Shown: positions 7,181 through 15,151, counted from the first letter of the stretch. The stretch is DNA of 20,858 bases from JBDHTS01 sp044220535 (GCA_044220535.1 JBGAQU010000044.1:1-20858); one strand, 5' to 3'. Numbers and translations: made by a program. Notes: generated from the letters alone by a model not told the origin.

Positions 7181-7208
7181 ACTATATTATTTATTTGATT
7201 AGTGTCAA
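7181..7208 (-). promoter_or_regulatory. Candidate sigma-70 promoter for the 183-residue orphan gene
   Basis: On the minus strand TTGACA (7208-7203) and TATAGT (7186-7181) are separated by 16 bases in an AT-rich stretch. Transcription would begin roughly 20 bases before ATG 7153. This is a pattern match; no expression evidence is available. Confidence 0.55.
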
Positions 7209-7234
7209 TCATTTTAATTTATTGCTGCCTGATG

Positions 7235-7272
7235 CCTCTCATCATGTCATCTTAAGATGACATGATGAGAGG
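7235..7272. repeat. Perfect 38-base palindrome
   Basis: Two 19-base arms (7235-7253 and 7254-7272) are exact reverse complements with no spacer, centred on TTAA and carrying CATCATGTCATC on one side. It lies eight bases beyond the stop of the minus-strand gene at 7281-7544. It is not followed by a T run on either strand, so it is not a classical intrinsic terminator. It could be an mRNA 3' hairpin, a protein-binding site or a recombination site. Confidence 0.8.
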
Positions 7273-7280
7273 AAAAGCCG

Positions 7281-7544
7281 TTAAAACTCCATCCCGAAAT
7301 CGGCCGATTGCATGCCGGGGATGGATTTTATTTTTTCGGTTATGCCGGGGCCGTCAGCATCATCGTGCAGCATGGCTACCGCCAAGTGGGCGTATCGGGG
7401 CCAGTGATGGGTGATTTGGTCAATATGTTCAACACCTTCAATGTTCCGGACAGCCTCTAAGATATTGTCTCTCCGCGCACGATCAAAGTGCATGGCAACC
7501 TGGTTCGGGAGGTGTTGTTCCTGCGTATTCTGTTCGTCTGTCAT
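7281..7544 (-). CDS. Small orphan protein, possible ferredoxin-like fold
   Basis: This 87-residue protein, starting at ATG 7544 with GAAAG upstream, is not recognised. After a polar N-terminus (MTDEQNTQEQ), the pattern is helix RDNILEAVRNIEGV, strand, strand AHLAVAMLHDD, helix GITEKIKSIPGM, strand. This beta-alpha-beta-like layout resembles small ferredoxin-like or ACT-like regulatory domains, but no family signature is present. It has its own divergent promoter shared with the ratA upstream region and is followed by a perfect palindrome. Confidence 0.6.
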   Translation of the reverse strand: MTDEQNTQEQHLPNQVAMHFDRARRDNILEAVRNIEGVEHIDQITHHWPRYAHLAVAMLHDDADGPGITEKIKSIPGMQSADFGMEF

Positions 7545-7619
7545 GGTATCGCTTTCTTTTATAGGTTTTATGAGATACCCGTCTTGCCAGCTTCATAAAG
7601 CAGGCACCGTGGTAAGGTT

Positions 7620-7668
7620 AATGTAGCGCTTGCTTGAGAATTGTCAAAAATTATTATGCTAATATAAT
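7620..7668. promoter_or_regulatory. Overlapping divergent promoters sharing one -35 box
   Basis: The sequence TTGTCAA (7641-7647) serves both strands. On the minus strand TTGACA (7647-7642) pairs with TACATT (7625-7620) after 16 bases, facing the 87-residue orphan gene. On the plus strand TTGTCA (7641-7646) pairs with TATAAT (7663-7668) after 16 bases, facing ratA, with a leader of about 65-70 bases. The 197 bases between the two genes hold nothing else that I recognise. Confidence 0.5.
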
Positions 7669-7741
7669 TTTCGCTTACTAAGATCGCTAAGTAGTTTACA
7701 TTTCCGATGAACTTAGTGTTATCAGCAGTGTTCTTCCCTTC

Positions 7742-8176
7742 ATGCCCACCCACGCCGAAAAACGAAAAATGCCTTATACGCCGGAACAGATGTTCGATCT
7801 GGTTGCGGGCGTCGATCGTTATCCTGAATTCCTGCCCTGGTGTATCGCCAGCCGGATCACGAAGCGGGAAGGGAATATCTTTTTCGCGGATCTGGTCATC
7901 GGCTACAAAATGGTCCGTGAACGCTTCACCAGCCGGGTCACGGCGCTGCGGCCCGACCATATACATGTGGAATACCTGTCCGGTCCGATGAAATACCTGT
8001 CCAACCACTGGCGGTTCCTGCCGGAGCCGGATGGCGGGTGCCTGATCGATTTTTTCGTGGAGTTTGAATTCAAAAACCCCATCATCCGCAAACTGATGGA
8101 AGTGTTTTTCAATGAGGCGGTCAGGCGGATGGTCGCGGCGTTTGAGGCGCGGGCAAAAGAGCTTTATTCAGCTTAG
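7742..8176 (+). CDS. ratA: RatA/Coq10-family START-like protein
   Basis: This 144-residue protein belongs to the polyketide-cyclase/START-like family that includes E. coli RatA and mitochondrial Coq10. Family hallmarks are YTPEQMFDLVAGVDRYPEFLPWC near the start, the VRERFTSRV strand, and the C-terminal helix FFNEAVRRMVAAFEARAKEL that closes the lipid-binding cavity. In alphaproteobacteria the gene commonly follows lipA, and a ubiquinone-binding, Coq10-like chaperone role is the likelier function. RatA in E. coli was described as blocking 70S assembly. Here it is separated from lipA by the accessory block. Its stop overlaps the convergent pncC stop by TTAG. The first 24 bases recur at 6504-6527. 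Confidence 0.9.
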   Translation: MPTHAEKRKMPYTPEQMFDLVAGVDRYPEFLPWCIASRITKREGNIFFADLVIGYKMVRERFTSRVTALRPDHIHVEYLSGPMKYLSNHWRFLPEPDGGCLIDFFVEFEFKNPIIRKLMEVFFNEAVRRMVAAFEARAKELYSA

Positions 8177-8655
8177 GCCAACGTATCCAAAAACTTCACC
8201 AACGCTTTCAATGCAGAATCCACGGTCTGCTCCCTGATCGCTGCACGGTCGCCCTTGAAATTATACTGCCCGCACTGGATTGCGCCGTCTTTTGCGCCAT
8301 AGGCGATGTAGACCAACCCGACGGGCTTATCGTCCGACCCGCCGCCCGGCCCTGCGATCCCCGTCACCGCGACCGCAATCTCCGCGCGGCTATGCTTGAT
8401 CGCGCCGCGCACCATGGCGTTTGCCGTTTGTGCGCTCACCGCGCCATGCTGCCGTAATATATCGGCAGGCACCTCCAGCAATTCTTGTTTGGCTTCGTTG
8501 GAGTAGGTCACAAACCCGCGCTCGAAAATCTCCGAACTGCCGGGCAGGGCGGTCAAAGCCGAGGCGAGCATACCGCCCGTGCAGGATTCCGCCGTTGCGA
8601 TCATCAGGCTCATATTGCGCAGCTTCGCGCTTAACTGTTCAACCGGTGACGCCAT
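8173..8655 (-). CDS. pncC: Nicotinamide-nucleotide amidase (CinA C-terminal domain)
   Basis: This 160-residue stand-alone CinA C-terminal domain is the NMN deamidase that converts nicotinamide mononucleotide to nicotinate mononucleotide in the pyridine nucleotide cycle. Visible motifs are AESCTGGM with the catalytic Ser24, GFVTYSNEAK (48-56), and TGIAGPGGG (98-106). I chose ATG 8655 because GGGGAA precedes it. An in-frame ATG at 8673 lacks a ribosome binding site and would overlap pgpA more deeply. The start overlaps the pgpA stop by 17 bases, indicating translational coupling in ispDF-pgpA-pncC. It lacks the N-terminal MoCF-like domain found in full-length CinA, which is normal for proteobacteria. 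Confidence 0.93.
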   Translation of the reverse strand: MASPVEQLSAKLRNMSLMIATAESCTGGMLASALTALPGSSEIFERGFVTYSNEAKQELLEVPADILRQHGAVSAQTANAMVRGAIKHSRAEIAVAVTGIAGPGGGSDDKPVGLVYIAYGAKDGAIQCGQYNFKGDRAAIREQTVDSALKALVKFLDTLA

Positions 8656-9115
8656 AGCGTATTCCCCATACAATCAAGGCCGTGGCCATGCCCGCCAGAA
8701 TATCATCAATCATCACGCCCCATGCGCCCGGCAGTTTTTCATCCGCCCAGCCAATCGGGCCGGGCTTGAAGATATCAAGGGCGCGAAACACGATAAAGGC
8801 CAGCGCCACCGTCCAGCCTGAAACGGCGGCGCCGAGCAGGGCGATCCACATGCCCGCGACTTCATCAATCACGATCTCCGACGCGTCATGCGTTCCGCTT
8901 AATTCTTCATAGCGTCCCGCCGCCCAATATCCTGCTGCCGAAATCAGAATGGATGCCGCCAGCAAAACCGGCCAGCCGCCCAGCACGAGCATCAGAATTC
9001 CAAACGGCAACGCACCCAGCGTGCCCCATGTGCCAGGCCCCGGCCGCATCAATCCGCATCCAAACCATGTGGCGAGCCATACGGCGGGTGATCTGAACGG
9101 AACGGGTTCAGCCAC
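8639..9115 (-). CDS. pgpA: Phosphatidylglycerophosphatase A
   Basis: This 158-residue inner-membrane enzyme dephosphorylates phosphatidylglycerophosphate to phosphatidylglycerol. Family motifs are GPGTWG (26-31), IDEVAGMW with D84-E85, RALDIFKPGP (111-120) and the D137-D138 pair in VMIDDILAGM. Hydrophobic helices cover about 36-60, 86-110 and 139-155. GTG 9115 is the start, because the frame upstream of it lies over ispF and encodes an Arg-rich sequence without homology. This start overlaps the ispDF stop by eight bases. The length is typical. The gene sits between ispDF and pncC in one minus-strand operon. Confidence 0.93.
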   Translation of the reverse strand: MAEPVPFRSPAVWLATWFGCGLMRPGPGTWGTLGALPFGILMLVLGGWPVLLAASILISAAGYWAAGRYEELSGTHDASEIVIDEVAGMWIALLGAAVSGWTVALAFIVFRALDIFKPGPIGWADEKLPGAWGVMIDDILAGMATALIVWGIRYGVTG

Positions 9116-10277
9116 GCGGCGCCTCCACCGTGGCAATCGCCTGCGCGGCAATCCCTTCGCGGCGTCCGGTAAATCCAAGCTTCTGCGCCGTTGTCCCTTT
9201 GATGCTGACCCGCGCGGTTTCAATGCCGCAGATCTTCGCGACATTCTCCCGCATCGCATCGACATGCGGCCCGACTTTCGGCGCTTCGCAGATCAGCGTC
9301 AGGTCCATATTCACAATGCGTCCGCCTTTATTTCTTACTATCCCGACAGCATGCTTCAGAAACACCGAGCTGTCCGCATTGCGCCATTGCATGTCGGAGG
9401 AGGGGAAGTGCTTCCCGATATCCCCTTCCGCCACCGCGCCGAGCAAGGCATCGGTCAGCGCATGTAATCCAAGATCGGCATCCGAATGCCCTTCCAGCCC
9501 ATGGTCATGCGCGATATCGATTCCGCACAGACGGACTATCCCTTTTTTTTGTGGATCGAATGCGTGTACGTCAAACCCTGTCCCTGTCCGCGTTTCCATC
9601 GTCGATCCCGTCAGTTGTTCCGCCAGCGCCCAGTCTTCCGGCGTGGTGATTTTGAAATTGCGGCGGCTGCCTTCCACCATTGTCACGGCATGACCCGATT
9701 CTGCCACCAGCTTCGTATCGTCGGAATATCGGTTTTCCGGCTTTGCATCGGCATGGGCATCACGAATGACACTGAAACGAAATCCCTGCGGCGTCTGCAA
9801 AGCCCACAGCCCATCCCGTTCGACATAATTGCCGTCATCTCGCCTTAACGTATCCGAAACGCGGGTCGCCACACAGGCCGCGCCTGTTTCATGAACCGCC
9901 TGAACCGTTTTCAGGATCGTTTGCGTGTCAATGAAGGGCCGGGCGGCATCATGGATCAGCAGGATATCGTTGTCTTTTAATTGAGCAAAATGTTTCAGCC
10001 CATTGGCAACACTATGGATTCTTTCAGCACCGCCCATGACTGGCTGCGGCAGGTTCATTCCTTTGACGGCCTCATTATATAAGTCTTTATGGTCAGGGGA
10101 GATCACAACGACCAGGGATTGCAGGCCCGGCACACTCAAAAACCTATTAATAGATTGTTTTAAAACAGAAATTCCAGCCATTTTCTGGTATTGCTTCGGC
10201 ACATCTCCACCCAGCCGGCTGCCACTGCCGCCTGCGACGATCATCACATGAAAGGGAAGAGTTGCAGAAATTTCCAT
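9108..10277 (-). CDS. ispDF: Bifunctional IspD/IspF of the MEP isoprenoid pathway
   Basis: This 389-residue fusion catalyses two non-consecutive steps of the methylerythritol phosphate pathway. The IspD half (about 8-225, cytidylyltransferase) has VAGGSGSRLGGDVPKQY, HDAARPFI (109-116) and QTPQGFR (161-167). The IspF half (about 228-389, MECDP synthase) has GFDVHAF with metal ligands D236 and H238, EGHSDADLG with H264, and TTAQKLGFTGR. The fusion is characteristic of alphaproteobacteria and campylobacters. I chose ATG 10277 (MEISATLPF) over an upstream in-frame start at 10343 that would run into the ntrY upstream region. In many alphaproteobacteria dusB, ntrB and ntrC come next, but here ntrY follows divergently. 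Confidence 0.96.
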   Translation of the reverse strand: MEISATLPFHVMIVAGGSGSRLGGDVPKQYQKMAGISVLKQSINRFLSVPGLQSLVVVISPDHKDLYNEAVKGMNLPQPVMGGAERIHSVANGLKHFAQLKDNDILLIHDAARPFIDTQTILKTVQAVHETGAACVATRVSDTLRRDDGNYVERDGLWALQTPQGFRFSVIRDAHADAKPENRYSDDTKLVAESGHAVTMVEGSRRNFKITTPEDWALAEQLTGSTMETRTGTGFDVHAFDPQKKGIVRLCGIDIAHDHGLEGHSDADLGLHALTDALLGAVAEGDIGKHFPSSDMQWRNADSSVFLKHAVGIVRNKGGRIVNMDLTLICEAPKVGPHVDAMRENVAKICGIETARVSIKGTTAQKLGFTGRREGIAAQAIATVEAPRG

Positions 10278-10345
10278 AGCTCTGTATTGTTGCCGCCGCC
10301 CGCAATAGAGGATAGTCTTAGGCAATTTTGCAAAAGGATACAACC

Positions 10346-12668
10346 TTGCCCGCTTCCCGGCATGACAGCAGACAGAATGGCGGCATCCGGTCCTGGATCG
10401 ACCGGCAGCGCCGCCTGTGGGCGATCAGCGCCGGGAAACGCCGTTCCAAATCGGGCTGGCTGGCCATCGTCCTGATTATCGCGGCGATCACCTCGGGCAT
10501 CGCCACCTATACCGCGCTGACCGAAACCGAAGACCTGGCCAAGGATTCGAACACGGTCATCTGGCTGCTGAATATCGACCTGATCATCCTGGCCCTGCTG
10601 ATGGCCGTGATCGCGCGGCGCATCGTGACATTGTTCAGTGGCCGCAGGCGAGGGGTGGCGGGGTCGCGCCTGCATGTCAGGCTGGTCTTCCTGTTCAGTC
10701 TGATCGCGGCCACGCCCGCCATCCTGATGACGATTTTCTCCGCTCTGTTCCTGCATGTCGGCGTTGAAAGCTGGTTCAACCAGCATATCCGCACCGCGGT
10801 CAATGAATCCCAGGCGGTTGCCGAGGCGTATCTGGAGGAGCATAAGCAGGTGATCCGCGCCGATACCCTGGCCATGGCAAAGGATATCGACCGTGCATCC
10901 AATGTTATTAATGAAGACCCTGAAAACCTGCAACGCCTGCTGAACACGCAATCCATGCTGCGTAACCTGTCAGAGGCCGAGATTATCGACGGCAAAGGCA
11001 AGCTGGTCGCCGTGTCCGGCCTGACTCTGGCCCTGTCGTTTGAAAACCCTCCGTCTTCTGCGATGAAACAGGCGCAGGAAGGCGATGTCGTGGTGATGAC
11101 AGGCGGCAATGACGACCGCGTCCGCGCCCTGGTGAAACTCAGCGATTATGCCGATACCTATCTATTCGTCGGGCGCATGGTGGATCCGGTCGTTCTGTCC
11201 CACGTCACAGATACGCGCCGCGCGGTAGAGGAATATAAAAAATTGGAAGAACAGCGTTCGGATCTTCAAGTGACGATCACGCTGATCTTTATCGTCGTCG
11301 CCCTGCTTCTGATGTTGGTGGCGACCTGGTTTACCCGGCCTGCAATTCGCGCGGCAACTGGTGATGCAGGTGGTGCGCTTATCCGCGCTGCCGACCGTGT
11401 CCGCGCAGGTGACCTGACGGCGCGGGTTGAAGACTTTAAACGTGGCGATGAATTCGACAATCTGGGCCGCTCTTTCAACCGTATGACCAGCCAGATTCAG
11501 ACTCAGCGGGACGAATTGGTCAGCGCCAACCGCCAGATCGATGAACGCCGCCATTTTGGAAACGGTATTGTCAGGCGTGTCGGCGGGGATCGTCGGTGTG
11601 GATCGCATCGGCCGCATTACGATTGCCAACCAGTCGGCATCCAGTCTGTTCGGCCTGAACAGCGAAAAACTGATCGGTGAAAACATCACCGATGTGATTC
11701 CTGATCTCGAACCGCTGCTGGATCAGGCATGGTCGCGCAGCAACCGCATCACCCAGGCGGAAATCACCTGGAAGGCGGCGGATGACTCCAAGCGGCTGTT
11801 CCTGGTGCGCATCGCCATTGATGGCACTGAAACAGACTACAGTGGCGCGGTTCTGACCTTCGACGACATCACCGAACTGCAATCCGCGCAGCGCAAGGCG
11901 GCCTGGGCGGATGTCGCGCGCCGCATCGCGCATGAAATCAAAAACCCGCTGACTCCGATCCAGTTATCGGCAGAGCGACTGAAGCGTAAATACCTGAAGC
12001 AGATCACCGAAGATAAGGACATCTTCTCCAAATGCACGGACACGATCATCCACCATGTCGGCGATATAGGCCGGATGGTCAATGAATTCTCCGCCTTCGC
12101 CCGCATGCCTGAGCCCATTATGAAGACGGAGGATATCTGCACCCATCTGCGCGACCTTCTGGTGCTGCAGCAGCAGGCGCATCCGCATATCCGGTTTGAT
12201 ATCGATACCGGTAAGGCATCCTGCTTTGCCCAGGCGGACGCGCAGCAGATCCGCCAGGCCCTGACCAATATCGTCCAGAACGCCGTCGATTCTATTACAG
12301 CGCGTATGGATACCCAGATTCGCGACACAGGCAGTGCGGATAGCGGTCGGATCGGCGTTTTGATCGTGCCGCGCTCGGTTACGGGTGAATTCGCGATTGT
12401 GGTCAGCGACAACGGTCTGGGTCTGCCATAAGACACGGATCCCACCCGCCTGACTGAACAATATGTGACCTTGCGCGATAAAGGGACCGGGTTGGGGCTG
12501 GCTATTGTGAAGAAAATTATGGAAGATCATAAAGGCCGTATTGTAATCGGCGCGCCGGACTGGTTAAAAAGTGAACCCCGATGGCACGATCCGGGCGGTG
12601 CAACCGTTTGTCTGGTGCTGCCGGTGGATGAAACTCATGCGGCAGTAGTGCAGGAGGGAGTCGCCTAA
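10346..12668 (+). pseudogene. ntrY: NtrY nitrogen-regulation sensor histidine kinase, decayed
   Basis: All parts of NtrY are present but not in one frame. Translation could start at TTG 10346, with AAAGGA upstream. There are four membrane helices (about 10442-10510, 10560-10625, 10670-10760, 11275-11330), a HAMP domain (11380-11470), a PAS domain (11560-11890), the H-box RRIAHEIKNPLTP (from about 11920), the N-box around 12260-12300, the G1 box DNGLGLP ending at 12428, and the G2 box GTGLGLAIV (from 12483). Four lesions are seen. One extra base near 11333-11336 and one missing near 11376-11380 put about 15 codons out of frame; the shifted frame there reads GLQFARQLV, as expected for NtrY. A further indel lies at about 11552-11558. 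An in-frame TAA at 12429-12431, between G1 and G2, stands where Glu is usual. The last cannot be a simple homopolymer error. Confidence 0.88.
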
Positions 12669-12685
12669 ATGTCCATAACCTCAAA

Positions 12686-12827
12686 CGTCATCCCGGCGAA
12701 GGCCGGGATCCATACGGTGGTGATGTTATCGCGAAAGGAAGCGGAACGGCGCAACCGCCTGAGTTCATCTGTGTCCGGTTGCGTTGCTTTCGCCAGCGCA
12801 TGGATCCCGGCCTTCGCCGGGATGACG
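12686..12827. repeat. Paired inverted palindromic repeat (ATCCCGGC type)
   Basis: The arms at 12686-12712 and 12801-12827 are perfect 27-base reverse complements around an 88-base spacer. Each arm contains its own hairpin, CCCGGC-GAAG-GCCGGG. It fills the gap between the ntrY remnant and ntrX, which are normally adjacent. Translated, such repeats give the familiar spurious peptides VIPAKAGI and WIPAFAGMT, so the small reverse frames here are not genes. Confidence 0.9.
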
Positions 12828-12854
12828 GTAAAACAGTGTGGGTAAGATGAAACA

Positions 12855-14261
12855 ATGACAACGGACATTCTGATCGTTGACGACGAAGCCGACATCCGGG
12901 ACATCATCCAGGGGATTCTGGAGGATGAGGGCTATCATATCCGCCAGGCCGCGAATTCGGCGCAGGCCTATGCACAGGTGCAAAAGAAAACACCCGACCT
13001 GATCATCCTCGATATCTGGCTGCAGGGCAGCGACCATGACGGCATGCAGATCTTGGACACCGTGAAGGGTCAGAACTCCGATCTGCCCGTGGTGATGATC
13101 AGCGGCCATGGCACAATCGAAACCGCCGTCTCCGCGATCAAGCAGGGCGCTTATGATTTTATCGAGAAGCCTTTCGAATCCGATCGCCTGCTGCTGATGA
13201 TCGCCCGCGCGCTGGAAACGGCAAAGCTGCGGAAAGAAAACAGGTCTCTAAGGGCGCGCGCCGAAGGGCATACGGATTTGCTCGGGGAATCCGCCGCCTT
13301 CAATGCGCTGCGCCAGACCCTGAACCGCATCGCGCAGACCAACAGCCGTGTGCTGATCACCGGCGAACCTGGCACCGGCAAAGATATCGCCGCGCGCCAG
13401 ATCCACAAAATGTCCGCCCGCGCCGAAGGGCCATTTAAGGTTGTGAACTGCGCCGTTCTCCGCCCTGAACATCTCGAAAGTGAATTGTTCGGTGCTGAGA
13501 ATCCGGGCGAGCCGCCTAAGGAAGGCATGCTGGAGCAGGCCCATGGCGGCACGCTGTTGCTCGATGAAGTCGCCGATATGCCTGTGGAAACCCAGGGCAA
13601 AATCGTCCGCGCGCTGCAGGAGCAAACCTTCACCCGCGTCGGCGGACAGACCCCGGTGGATGCCGATGTCCGCATTCTTGCCTCCACCAACCGTAATCTG
13701 CAGGACATGATGGAGACCGGGCGTTTCCGTCAGGATCTGTTTTACCGCCTGAATGTCGTGCCTGTCGCCATTCCGCCTTTGCGTGAACGGCCGCAGGATA
13801 TTCCGTTGCTGGCCGACACCTTTATCCGCCAATATTCTGAACAGTCCGGCCTGCCCCCCTGCGTATTGTCGCCTTCCACCATCGTCGCCATGCAACATTA
13901 CGAATGGCCGGGCAATGTGCGCCAGCTGCGCAACGTCATGGAATGGCTGATGATCATGTATGGCGGCGAAACGCCGATCCGCCCGGACCAACTGCCGCCC
14001 GAACTCTCATCCCCGTCCACGGCTAATACTTCATCCGACAACACCAGCCGCATGGAAATGATGAGTCTGCCTCTCCGCGAAGCCCGCGAATATTTCGAAC
14101 GCGACTATCTGGCCGCGCAGGTCCATCGCTTTGGCGGCAATATCTCCAAGACGGCAGAATATATCGGCATGGAGCGCTCCGCCCTGCACCGCAAGCTGAA
14201 ACAGCTGGGGATCGCGGCGGGTGGCAAGGCCGAGGATGATATCGAACGTAAAACCGCTTAA
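12855..14261 (+). CDS. ntrX: NtrX response regulator
   Basis: This 468-residue response regulator is the partner of NtrY. The receiver domain (about 4-120) has D10/E11 in IVDDEAD, the phosphoacceptor D53 in IILDIWL and K105 in FIEKPF. The AAA+ domain has Walker A GEPGTGKD (170-177) and Walker B TLLLDEVAD (233-241). In place of the GAFTGA loop that contacts sigma-54 is a short FGAENPGEPPKEGM. Absence of GAFTGA is usual for alphaproteobacterial NtrX, so it probably does not activate sigma-54 directly. The C-terminal Fis-type helix-turn-helix is NISKTAEYIGMERSALHRKL (about 434-453). The frame is complete although ntrY is broken, so it may be phosphorylated by another kinase or act unphosphorylated. 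ATG 12855 lies shortly after the palindromic repeat. Confidence 0.95.
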   Translation: MTTDILIVDDEADIRDIIQGILEDEGYHIRQAANSAQAYAQVQKKTPDLIILDIWLQGSDHDGMQILDTVKGQNSDLPVVMISGHGTIETAVSAIKQGAYDFIEKPFESDRLLLMIARALETAKLRKENRSLRARAEGHTDLLGESAAFNALRQTLNRIAQTNSRVLITGEPGTGKDIAARQIHKMSARAEGPFKVVNCAVLRPEHLESELFGAENPGEPPKEGMLEQAHGGTLLLDEVADMPVETQGKIVRALQEQTFTRVGGQTPVDADVRILASTNRNLQDMMETGRFRQDLFYRLNVVPVAIPPLRERPQDIPLLADTFIRQYSEQSGLPPCVLSPSTIVAMQHYEWPGNVRQLRNVMEWLMIMYGGETPIRPDQLPPELSSPSTANTSSDNTSRMEMMSLPLREAREYFERDYLAAQVHRFGGNISKTAEYIGMERSALHRKLKQLGIAAGGKAEDDIERKTA

Positions 14262-14269
14262 GGATTCAC

Positions 14270-15151
14270 ATGCCACGCTTAGCCTATGTCAACGGTGCCT
14301 ATGTCCCGCATCAGAATGCCGCCGTGCATATTGAGGATCGCGGGTTTCAATTCGCGGATGGAATCTACGAAGTCATCGCCGCCGTCAACGGGAAGATGGC
14401 GGATGAAATCGGTCATATCGACCGGCTGGAACGCTCGCTGAAGGAAATCCAGATGGATCTTCCTGTTCCGCGCACCACGCTGCAATTCCTGATCCGCGAA
14501 CTCCTCCGCCGCAATAAATTGAAAAACGCGCTGATTTATATCCAGGTCACGCGCGGCCAGGCGAAGCGCGATTTCAAATTTCCGACAGGCGCGAAACAAT
14601 CCCTGATCATCACCGCACGGCCTTATGCCTACGAAAATGTCGCACCTGTCTTGAATGGCATCAAGGCCGTCACTGTAAAAGATATTCGCTGGAAGCGCCG
14701 CGATATCAAATCCGTGGCCCTGCTGCCGCAGGTTCTCGCCAAACAGGAGGCCGCCGCCAAGGGCGCCGCCGAAGCATGGATGGTCGATGATTCCGGCATG
14801 GTGACGGAAGGATCGTCAAGCAATGCCTGGATCGTCACGAGACAGGGCAAGCTGGTCACCCGCAACGCCAACAGCGATATCCTGAAAGGGGTGACCCGTT
14901 CCGCGCTCAGTGCTTTAAGTGCAGGTCTGCAGCTGACTATTGAAGAACGCGCCTTTACGCCTGCCGAAGCCTATGATGCCGCCGAGGCCTTTATCACCAG
15001 CGCAACCACTTTCGTGCATCCCGTCATCGAAATCGATGGTAAAAAAATCGGTGATGGTAAACCCGGTCCCGTGGCAAAACGCCTTTATGAAGAATACCGC
15101 GCTTATGTCGACGGAAAAAGAAACGAGCCCGTGCGGTGGAAGGCCGGATGA
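14270..15151 (+). CDS. dat: D-amino-acid aminotransferase (class IV PLP)
   Basis: This 293-residue fold-type IV aminotransferase probably interconverts D-alanine and D-glutamate for peptidoglycan. Features are YVNGAYVP and EDRGFQFADGIYEV at the N-terminus, the PLP lysine K147 in RDIKSVALLPQVLAKQ, E180 in VTEGSSSNAW, and the C-terminal TSATTFVHPV, corresponding to the SSTT-type phosphate/cofactor-contact segment. The start lies eight bases after ntrX with AAGGATTC upstream, consistent with an ntrX-dat operon. A branched-chain or 4-amino-4-deoxychorismate activity is less likely given the GFQFADGIYE motif. The stop overlaps the next gene as ATGA. Confidence 0.9.
   Translation: MPRLAYVNGAYVPHQNAAVHIEDRGFQFADGIYEVIAAVNGKMADEIGHIDRLERSLKEIQMDLPVPRTTLQFLIRELLRRNKLKNALIYIQVTRGQAKRDFKFPTGAKQSLIITARPYAYENVAPVLNGIKAVTVKDIRWKRRDIKSVALLPQVLAKQEAAAKGAAEAWMVDDSGMVTEGSSSNAWIVTRQGKLVTRNANSDILKGVTRSALSALSAGLQLTIEERAFTPAEAYDAAEAFITSATTFVHPVIEIDGKKIGDGKPGPVAKRLYEEYRAYVDGKRNEPVRWKAG

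Noticed and set aside
7235..7272. Intrinsic terminator call for the 38-base palindrome
   Set aside because: No T run follows the hairpin on either strand and the stem is not GC-rich.
9116..9265. N-terminal extension of PgpA up to 9265
   Set aside because: The extra 50 residues overlap ispF and are Arg-rich without homology; GTG 9115 gives the normal family length.
10244..10951. 235-codon minus-strand frame opposite the ntrY start
   Set aside because: It is antisense to the ntrY membrane domain and rich in Gln/Asp/Arg, as shadow frames are in this composition.
11541..12431. A separate cytoplasmic PAS-histidine kinase starting at ATG 11541
   Set aside because: It is the middle of NtrY, begins exactly at an indel and ends at a nonsense codon before the G2 ATP-binding box, so it would not be an active kinase.
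12429..12431. Stop-codon recoding or readthrough of TAA in ntrY
   Set aside because: TAA ends intact genes in the window (lipA, for example), and ntrY carries other indels, so decay is simpler.
12665..13109. Small reverse frames containing VIPAKAGI, WIPAFAGMT or HPGEGRDP
   Set aside because: These peptides are translations of palindromic repeats and recur in spurious gene calls; the frames continue antisense to ntrX.
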